Assembly: GCF_002797575.1 (NCBI RefSeq)
Contig: NZ_PGTX01000006.1
Coordinates: forward strand, 1 to 64,000
Length of the DNA stretch: 64,000 nt
Direction: 5' to 3'
From: Polynucleobacter brandtiae
GTDB lineage: Bacteria; Pseudomonadota; Gammaproteobacteria; Burkholderiales; Burkholderiaceae
In this document: positions 57,349 to 64,000 of the stretch, piece by piece
Position numbering within the stretch: position 1 is the first letter of the stretch
How the letters are laid out: every line of letters starts with the position of its first letter
The notes under the pieces: generated by a model
Seen by the model: only the letters and a program-made list of their open reading frames with translations
Database searches by the model: none
Told to the model about the DNA's origin: nothing
Made by a program: the position numbers and the translations under genes

Positions 57349-57484
57349 CAGATCAGTTTAACAAAGAAGCCTGGTTTTACCAAGCGCCTGATTTATACTT
57401 AAGTCATTGATTACATTAAACTAAATGAAATATAGCGCAATCTATGCACCAAATTAGAGCCAAAAAGTGAAGCTAAATGACCTA

Positions 57485-59140
57485 CTAAACCAGCTCTGCT
57501 GCTGCGAATAACTCTTTTGTATAAATCTGGCGAGGATCCGAAATTAAGGTCTCGGTATCCCCAAACTCCACTACCCGGCCCTCTTTAAGCACCATCACTT
57601 CATGGGACATCGCCCGGATTACGGCCAAATCATGGCTAATGAGTAGATAGGCCAAGTTGTACTTTTTTTGCAGTTCAGCCAATAGCGCAAGCACCTGCTT
57701 TTGAATGGAAACATCTAAAGCAGAGGTGGGTTCGTCCAACACCAAAATCTGGGGTTTGAGAATCAGTGCGCGCGCAATCGCAATTCGCTGTCTTTGGCCA
57801 CCAGAAAACTCATGAGGATAGCGCTGCAAAGCGGTTCGATCAATTCCCACCTCTCGCAACATATCCAGCACACGAGATTCACGTTCAGTCGGAGATAAAC
57901 CCGGAAAGTGAATATCTAGCCCCTCCGAAACAATTTGCATCACATTCATCCGCGGAGAAAGAGAGCCAAATGGATCTTGAAAAATCACTTGCAAACTCGA
58001 TCGCAGCATACGGCGCTCTACGGGCTTTAACTGTTGCCAGTCATCACCCAGCACATTGACTTGACCAGTAATGCGCGCCGCAGAATCTCCTAATAAACCC
58101 AATACCGCCATTCCCAAGGTTGTCTTGCCTGAACCGGACTCACCAATCACGCCAATAGTTTGCCCCTGCTTAAGCTCAAAACCTACCTTACGTAACACCA
58201 GATTACGCGCCTGCTTTTGAAACCAGGTAGATGATTCAGCGTCCGGATAAGAAACCGATAATTGATCCGCCTTTAATAGCACGGGCGCCAAGGGCATTAC
58301 TGGCGCAATCTCACGTACTGGCTTGCTGTTGACTAAGGATTTTGTATAGGGGTCGCTAGGGTGTTCGAATATTTGCTTTGTAGATCCAACCTCCATTAGA
58401 TTGCCTTGATTCAAAACTGCAACCCGCTGAGCAAAATGCTTCACCATATTTAAATCATGCGTAATGAGCAAAATTGCCATACCACCATCACCCTGAGATT
58501 CTGCTTGCAACTCTTTAAGCAAATCGAGTATCTGCAAGCGCAGACTCACGTCTAATGCAGTAGTAGGCTCATCTGCAATCAAGAGTCGCGGCTTACATGC
58601 CAAGGCCATCGCAATCATTGCGCGTTGGCGCTGCCCGCCCGAAAGCTGATGGGGGTACGAATGGAACCGTTTCTCTGGTTGCACAATTCCTGTCTTCTTG
58701 AGTAACTCAATCGCAGCAGACATCGAATCCGCTTTTGAAATCAATGGTTGATATACCTGCACTGCCTCAACAATTTGATTGCCTACTGTAAATAAGGGAT
58801 TAAGCGCTGTCATCGGCTCCTGAAACACCATGGCAATCTCGCGCCCCCGGATATCCCGAATATCCTGCATGGGCAATCCAACCAAATCAACCGATGCACT
58901 CGACTGGTTAGCGTTCCACAAGATCCGGCCGGTGACCTTAGCTCCCTCCGGTTCGAGCCTAAGTGGCGCCAAAGCAGTGAGGGTCTTACCTGAGCCAGAT
59001 TCACCCACTAAGGCAACCCGCTCACCTACGCCAATTTCTAAATTCAAATGGCTTACTGCAAATTTTTCACGCCGCCCTGCTCCGAATGAAATACAAACAT
59101 CTTCATAACGCAGTAGCGGAGAAATCAACGCGGAACTCAT
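57485..59140 (-). CDS. yejF: Peptide ABC transporter ATPase with two fused nucleotide-binding domains
   Basis: 551 residues. Two full ABC ATPase domains: GESGSGKTLTALAPLR, LSGGQRQRAMIAMALA and LLIADEPTTALD first, then GESGSGKTTLGMAVLG, FSGGQRQRIAIARALI and LVLDEPTSALD. Fused YejF architecture. Last of yejABEF; its start overlaps yejE by 4 bp. Confidence 0.95.
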   Translation of the reverse strand: MSSALISPLLRYEDVCISFGAGRREKFAVSHLNLEIGVGERVALVGESGSGKTLTALAPLRLEPEGAKVTGRILWNANQSSASVDLVGLPMQDIRDIRGREIAMVFQEPMTALNPLFTVGNQIVEAVQVYQPLISKADSMSAAIELLKKTGIVQPEKRFHSYPHQLSGGQRQRAMIAMALACKPRLLIADEPTTALDVSLRLQILDLLKELQAESQGDGGMAILLITHDLNMVKHFAQRVAVLNQGNLMEVGSTKQIFEHPSDPYTKSLVNSKPVREIAPVMPLAPVLLKADQLSVSYPDAESSTWFQKQARNLVLRKVGFELKQGQTIGVIGESGSGKTTLGMAVLGLLGDSAARITGQVNVLGDDWQQLKPVERRMLRSSLQVIFQDPFGSLSPRMNVMQIVSEGLDIHFPGLSPTERESRVLDMLREVGIDRTALQRYPHEFSGGQRQRIAIARALILKPQILVLDEPTSALDVSIQKQVLALLAELQKKYNLAYLLISHDLAVIRAMSHEVMVLKEGRVVEFGDTETLISDPRQIYTKELFAAAELV

Positions 59141-60162
59141 GAGCGACCTCCATTCATCACGCCTGCCTTACGAGTGTCAAATGCATCACGTAAAGCCTCG
59201 CCCATAAAAGTTAATAACAACAACGTGGTCACCAAAACGACAAAGGTTGATAGTGAGATCCACCAGGCATCTAAATTACCCTTACCTTGAGAAAGCAATT
59301 CTCCTAGGCTAGGTGTGCCAGGTGGAACACCTAATCCTAAAAAATCCAAACTGGTAAGTGACAAAATAGCTGCACTCATTCGAAACGGTAAAAAGGTAAT
59401 CACCGGGGTCAAGCTATTGGGCAATATATGGCGACGCATAATTTGAAAGTTATTTAAACCAAGAGCACGCGCAGCGCGCACATACTCCAGAGCCCGGTTG
59501 CGAAAGAACTCTGCTCGCACATAGTCAGACAATCCCATCCAGCCAAAAGCTGCCAGCAAAATGATGAGCAAAGAAATGCTGGGGTTAAAAATAGAGGCAA
59601 AAATAATGAGGAGATAGAGCTCTGGCATTGCCGACCAGATTTCAATGAATCGCTGCGAGATCAAATCAAACTTACCGCCAAAAAAACCCATCAAAGCACC
59701 CGTCACTATGCCCACACTAACTCCCACGATGGTGAGCGCCAGGCCAAATAAAATCGACAAACGAAAGCCGTAAATCAGTCGTGATAAGACATCGCGCCCT
59801 CGATCATCCGTGCCAAGCCAATTTTCAAGGGAGGGTGGCGCAGGATTGGGTGCCGTGGAAAAGTAATTCAGCGTCTCATAGCTATAAGTAATCGGAGGAT
59901 AAATTGCCCAGTTACGATTGCTGGTGATATTTCGACGTATGTCTGGATCCAAGAAGTCTGTAGGGGTCGCGAAATCGCCGCCAAAAACAATTTCTGCCTG
60001 GTTTTTAATAATGGGGAAGTAAAAATGTCCCTCGTAGCGTACGATCAGCGGCTTGTCATTGGCAATGAATTCCGCACAAAAAGAAGCGCCGCAAAGCACC
60101 ACAAAAATCCAAAGACTAATATATCCTCGGCGACTGTTTTTAAAGCGCTGCCAACGACTCAT
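59137..60162 (-). CDS. yejE: Peptide ABC transporter permease
   Basis: 341 residues with an N-terminal helix, a ~100-residue periplasmic insert, and the binding-protein-dependent transport core (LGTDDRGRDVLSRLIYG, EYVRAARALGLNNFQIMRRHILPN, ending AFDTRKAG). Overlaps yejB and yejF by 4 bp each. Confidence 0.94.
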   Translation of the reverse strand: MSRWQRFKNSRRGYISLWIFVVLCGASFCAEFIANDKPLIVRYEGHFYFPIIKNQAEIVFGGDFATPTDFLDPDIRRNITSNRNWAIYPPITYSYETLNYFSTAPNPAPPSLENWLGTDDRGRDVLSRLIYGFRLSILFGLALTIVGVSVGIVTGALMGFFGGKFDLISQRFIEIWSAMPELYLLIIFASIFNPSISLLIILLAAFGWMGLSDYVRAEFFRNRALEYVRAARALGLNNFQIMRRHILPNSLTPVITFLPFRMSAAILSLTSLDFLGLGVPPGTPSLGELLSQGKGNLDAWWISLSTFVVLVTTLLLLTFMGEALRDAFDTRKAGVMNGGRS

Positions 60163-61235
60163 GAACCGCCTCCAGCGCCAAACTGAATTCGAGGGTCAAT
60201 ATAGACGTAGCACAAATCAGAAATTAGCTTTGTAAATAAACCAATTAAGGTAAATAAGTACAAAGTACCAAACACCACAGGATAGTCGCGACGCATTACC
60301 GATTCATAAGAGAGTAGACCAAGTCCATCAAGTGAAAACAGCGTTTCGATCAGCAGTGAGCCAGTAAAAAAGGCACCAATAAAAGCTGCTGGGAATCCTG
60401 TCACCAATGGCAAGAGTGCGTTACGAAATACATGCTTCCAAAGTACCTGTTTTTCAGTCAAGCCTTTTGCTCTAGCGGTAAGCACATACTGCTTACGAAT
60501 TTCCTCTAAAAAAGAATTTTTGGTCAGCATCGTGACCACTGCAAAGCTACCCAAAGCAGACGCTGTAATAGGTAGAACTAAGTGCCATAGGTAATCCATC
60601 ACTTTGCCCATCATGCTGAGCTCACTCCAGTTGTCTGAAGTTAAACCTCGAAGCGGAAAAAGCTGCAAAAAACTACCTCCACCAAACAACACTAGCAGCA
60701 ATACACCCAATACAAACCCCGGTATGGCATAGCCTACCAAGATCATCGTACTGGTAACAGCATCAAAGCGAGAGCCGTCCCTGACTGCTTTGGCAATGCC
60801 CAATGGAATAGAGATTAAGTAGGTTAGAAAAAAAGTCCATAAGCCAATGCTGATCGAAACGGGTAGTTTAGAAACCACCAAACTCCAGACGCTCTCGTGC
60901 TGGTAGTAACTCTGCCCCAAATCAAATCGGGCAAATCGGCCCAACATCATCAAATAGCGCTCTAGTGGCGGTTTATCAAAGCCATACAGTGCCTTCACTT
61001 CCTCTAGGCGCTGGGCATCAACCCCTTGCCTGCCGCGATACGTCGCTCCTGCACCAGATGATTCTGAGCCACCTACTGCGGCATTGCCTTTGCCCTTTAA
61101 CTCTAAAACCATTTGCTCAACGGGGCCACCAGGAACAAATTGGACAACTGCAAAGGTCAGCGTTAAAACCCCTAGTAAGGTAGGAATCATCAAAAGCAAC
61201 CGTTTAAAAATATAAGCGCGCATTTGACTTTGCAT
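60159..61235 (-). CDS. yejB: Peptide ABC transporter permease
   Basis: 358 residues: first helix (LLLMIPTLLGVLTLTFAVVQ), FVPGGPVEQM, and the EAA-loop YVLTARAKGLTEKQVLWKHV, as in DppB-type permeases. It shares one base with the yejA stop. Confidence 0.94.
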   Translation of the reverse strand: MQSQMRAYIFKRLLLMIPTLLGVLTLTFAVVQFVPGGPVEQMVLELKGKGNAAVGGSESSGAGATYRGRQGVDAQRLEEVKALYGFDKPPLERYLMMLGRFARFDLGQSYYQHESVWSLVVSKLPVSISIGLWTFFLTYLISIPLGIAKAVRDGSRFDAVTSTMILVGYAIPGFVLGVLLLVLFGGGSFLQLFPLRGLTSDNWSELSMMGKVMDYLWHLVLPITASALGSFAVVTMLTKNSFLEEIRKQYVLTARAKGLTEKQVLWKHVFRNALLPLVTGFPAAFIGAFFTGSLLIETLFSLDGLGLLSYESVMRRDYPVVFGTLYLFTLIGLFTKLISDLCYVYIDPRIQFGAGGGS

Positions 61236-63127
61236 TATTTAGACTCCACTTTCCACCAGTTTTGCATGATCCATGGCTCTGCTGAGTAGTACAAGGGGGG
61301 CTCAGGAAATTGCATCTCCTTGCGATACGCCACCCGATGGGTTGGGTTGTACCACTGTGGAATTACATAGTAGCTATTCCATAAAACCCGATCTAAGGCC
61401 CGAGTGGCAGCCCGTAACTCATCCCGATTCTGCGCTTTAGTTACGGCATCAATTAAGGCGTCGACAACGGGTGACTGAATACCCACTACATTATCAGAGC
61501 CTTTTTCTTTGGCAGCCTGACTACCAAAGCGATCCCATAATTCGTTTCCTGGATTTTGAGAGTCCGGGAAACGTACTGTTGTCATATCGAACTCATATTC
61601 ATTCATGCGCTTTTGATGTAACGCAAAATCACTAGTACGTACATCCACCCCAATACCGAGCTTTTCAAGATTGCGGATGTAAGAAGAAATCACCCTTAAG
61701 AAAAAGCCGCCATCTTCAACGATCTCAAACCGAAAGGGTTCGCCTTGCTCATTGCGTAAGGCACCATCACGGTACTGCCAGCCTGCATGCATTAACAGCT
61801 CTCGGGCTTTGCGCAAATTCTGTCGCAAGCTGGAGGGTGATGCCGTGGAGGGTGCTGCAGGCATTAGGCCAAATACGGCATCCGGTACCCATTGAGGATA
61901 TTTTGTCTTTAGCGGTTTGAGGAGCTTGAGCTCTGCTTCTGTTGGTTTACTAGGGCCATCAAAATTAGCACTCAGATCGCTATTAGTAAAATAACTATTG
62001 ATGCGACCGTATTGATCATAAAAGATTTGACGATTGAGCCATTGAAAATCGAGGGCATAACCCAGAGCCTCTCGGACTCTCGGATCTTTAAAAAGAGGAC
62101 GTCGGACATTCATAGCAAAGCCCTGCATACCAGCACCATTATGGTTTTGGAAGGCTTTCTTGAGTAAGAGTCCCTCCCCAAACTTGGAGCCAACATAACC
62201 TTTGGCCCAGATCTTGGCGCGATATTCCACAATGGCATCAAACTCCCCCGCCTTAAAGGCCTCGAGGCGAACCGCATCATCACCATACAGCTTGTACAAC
62301 ACACGATCAAAGTTATAAAACCCCACACGAACATTTAAGGGTTTGCTAAGATCATTCGCCCAGTAATGTGGATTGCGTTTGTACACAATCGATTTACCGG
62401 CCTTGAATGATTCGATTAAATACGTTCCGCTTCCCAGAGGCGCTTCAAAAGCCAGCTTATCAAATGCAATCACTGAGCCGTTGGGTCGCCTACCCCAGTT
62501 ACGAGAAAAGATGGGGAGCGTACCCACCATGATGGGTAGTTCAGTGTTGTTGTTCTTAAAATCAAAACGCACCGTCCGCTCAGACAGGACAACTGCCTGC
62601 TTCACATCTGCAAAGGTAGTTTTATAGCGGGGATGAGCCAACCCGCTCATCAACACATCAAAACTATGCTTAACATCAGCGGCCAAGACGGCACTACCAT
62701 CTGAAAATTTTGCCTCCGGACGAATACGAAAAGTGACAGATAAGCGGTCTGGCGCAATCGCAATATCTTCCGCTAATAATCCATAAATACTAGAGACTTC
62801 ATCTGCACTCCCCTCAGCCAGGGATTCAAACATCAGCTCAATACCCGGCGCAGTTACCCCGCGAAGCGTGAAAGGGTTAAATTTATCAAAACTTGTTCGT
62901 TGGCCTGGATTAGGTAGGGTGAGTGTCCCGCCCTTAGGCGCATTAGGATTGACGTAATCAAAATGCGCAAACCCATCGGCATACTTCGGCTTACCGTACT
63001 GCGCGATCCCTTGAGCGGCATTTGCTGTAATCGAGACAGCGCCAGTGCCCACCAGTATCAATAGCAGCATTGGCAGGAGGCGTCGAGAGTTTTGAGCCAA
63101 TTGGCGAATAGGGTTTGTTAAGTGCAT
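61235..63127 (-). CDS. yejA: Periplasmic peptide-binding protein of the Yej transporter
   Basis: 630 residues with a signal peptide (LLPMLLLILVGTGAVSITANA). SBP family 5: AQYGKPKYADGFAHFDYVNP, PKGGTLTLPNPG, DPRVREALGYALDFQWLNRQ and the Yej-type C-terminus (YVIPQWYNPTHRVAYR). ATG 63127 is chosen over TTG 63151. Divergent from fabI by 50 bp. Confidence 0.93.
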   Translation of the reverse strand: MHLTNPIRQLAQNSRRLLPMLLLILVGTGAVSITANAAQGIAQYGKPKYADGFAHFDYVNPNAPKGGTLTLPNPGQRTSFDKFNPFTLRGVTAPGIELMFESLAEGSADEVSSIYGLLAEDIAIAPDRLSVTFRIRPEAKFSDGSAVLAADVKHSFDVLMSGLAHPRYKTTFADVKQAVVLSERTVRFDFKNNNTELPIMVGTLPIFSRNWGRRPNGSVIAFDKLAFEAPLGSGTYLIESFKAGKSIVYKRNPHYWANDLSKPLNVRVGFYNFDRVLYKLYGDDAVRLEAFKAGEFDAIVEYRAKIWAKGYVGSKFGEGLLLKKAFQNHNGAGMQGFAMNVRRPLFKDPRVREALGYALDFQWLNRQIFYDQYGRINSYFTNSDLSANFDGPSKPTEAELKLLKPLKTKYPQWVPDAVFGLMPAAPSTASPSSLRQNLRKARELLMHAGWQYRDGALRNEQGEPFRFEIVEDGGFFLRVISSYIRNLEKLGIGVDVRTSDFALHQKRMNEYEFDMTTVRFPDSQNPGNELWDRFGSQAAKEKGSDNVVGIQSPVVDALIDAVTKAQNRDELRAATRALDRVLWNSYYVIPQWYNPTHRVAYRKEMQFPEPPLYYSAEPWIMQNWWKVESK

Positions 63128-63177
63128 ATATGCAACAATTGTAGATAGCAAATCATATTAGAGGCAAAGGACACACT

Positions 63178-63963
63178 ATGGGCTTTCTCGCAGGCAAAAA
63201 AATTCTGATTACTGGACTGCTTTCCAGTCGCTCGATCGCCTATGGCATCGCCAAGGCATGCCATCGGGAAGGGGCTGAGTTGGCCTTTACCTACGTCGGT
63301 GAGCGTTTTAAAGATCGAATAGTCGATTTTGCGAAAGAATTCAATACTGAACTCATTTTTGACTGCGATGTCGGCAGCGATGAGCAAATTAATGCTTTAT
63401 TTACGGATTTAGCAAAATCTTGGCCCCAGTTTGACGGTTTTGTCCATGCGATTGGCTTTGCACCCCGCGAGGCAATTGCCGGAGACTTTTTAGAAGGCCT
63501 ATCTCGTGAAGGCTTCAAGATTGCACATGATATTTCTGCATATAGCTTTCCTGCGATGGCTAAAGCGGCGTTACCAATGTTGCGCGATAAATCTTCCTTA
63601 TTGACACTGACCTATTTGGGGAGTTTGCGTAATGTCCCTAACTACAACACGATGGGTCTTGCCAAAGCCTCGCTTGAAGCATCGGTACGCTATCTTGCCG
63701 GCTCTGTTGGCCCTAGAGGTATTCGTGCCAACGGCATTTCTGCCGGCCCAATTAAAACCTTAGCTGCCTCGGGTATTAAAGGGTTTGGCAAGATTTTGGA
63801 AGCTGTTGCAGCGACTGCACCACTGCGTCGTAATGTCACTATTGATGATGTTGGCAATACTGCGGCATTCTTAATGTCTGACTTAGCCAATGGTATTACT
63901 GCAGAAATTATTTATGTAGATAACGGCTTTAGCCAAGTCGTTGGTGGAATGGATGAGGTTTGA
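63178..63963 (+). CDS. fabI: Enoyl-[acyl-carrier-protein] reductase (NADH)
   Basis: 261 residues, the FabI form: GKKILITGLLSSRSIAYGIA, LTYLGSLRNVPNYNTMGLAK with both catalytic Tyr and the Lys, RANGISAGPIKTLAASGI, and the NGITAEIIYVDNGFSQVVG end. It performs the last step of fatty-acid chain elongation and is the classic triclosan target. Confidence 0.97.
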   Translation: MGFLAGKKILITGLLSSRSIAYGIAKACHREGAELAFTYVGERFKDRIVDFAKEFNTELIFDCDVGSDEQINALFTDLAKSWPQFDGFVHAIGFAPREAIAGDFLEGLSREGFKIAHDISAYSFPAMAKAALPMLRDKSSLLTLTYLGSLRNVPNYNTMGLAKASLEASVRYLAGSVGPRGIRANGISAGPIKTLAASGIKGFGKILEAVAATAPLRRNVTIDDVGNTAAFLMSDLANGITAEIIYVDNGFSQVVGGMDEV

Positions 63964-64000
63964 GTCTAAATGCCATACCACTGCGCGAAGCCCTTAAATT

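Overview
The window looks like a chromosome segment of a free-living freshwater betaproteobacterium of the Burkholderiales. Gene content, moderate GC and gene order (rimP-nusA-infB-rbfA-truB-typA, yejABEF, class I fumarase, acs, panD) fit Polynucleobacter or a close relative best. The assignment rests on protein family resemblance, not on a database search.

Layout. (1) About 1-9.3 kb is accessory. It starts with the cut-off end of an IS3-type transposase, then a minus-strand copper-handling cluster (exported small protein, TolC-like lipoprotein, multicopper oxidase, CusF-like protein, DUF411 protein). A 3-kb cassette follows (DUF2147, MipA/OmpV, esterase, DUF4118), bracketed by two diverged ~164-bp direct repeats that each end in the 3' half of a tRNA-Arg(UCU) gene. 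These look like scars of tRNA-targeted integration; no integrase is present. (2) An intact tRNA-Ser(GGA) marks the return to core genome: acs, class I fumarase, murI, tonB-exbB-exbD, panD, tRNA-Leu(UAA), a penicillin acylase family protein and purU. (3) 21.7-26.5 kb is one compact minus-strand block: a two-subunit molybdenum hydroxylase followed directly by soxX-soxY-soxZ-soxA. It has no soxB or soxCD, and SoxY lacks the usual GGCGG tail. (4) Next come lrgAB, a Bug-type binding protein, a gamma-glutamyltransferase, a mazEF pair with an orphan VapB-like antitoxin, a PIF1-like helicase, the GDP-mannose/GDP-fucose genes (manC, gmd, fcl), a membrane-anchored SUMF1 protein, tRNA-His and dusA. (5) 39.4-41.3 kb is a toxin-antitoxin cluster in mixed states of decay, with clear palindromic operators. 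(6) The rest is housekeeping: a TSUP transporter, tex, typA, truB, rbfA, infB, nusA, rimP, rluB, scpB, a patatin lipoprotein, an NlpC/P60-like protein without its catalytic cysteine, the yejABEF peptide transporter and fabI.

How the parts work together. The copper genes would oxidise, bind and export Cu in the periplasm. TonB-ExbB-ExbD energises outer-membrane uptake. The Mo hydroxylase plus SoxXYZA block may couple a periplasmic oxidation to c-type cytochromes. manC-gmd-fcl supplies GDP-sugars for surface polysaccharide. The 44.8-55.6 kb block serves translation, transcription and chromosome segregation. The most interesting leads are the Mo hydroxylase/SoxXYZA block with its variant SoxY, the paired tRNA-Arg scars, the Cys-less NlpC/P60 protein and the decaying toxin-antitoxin cluster.
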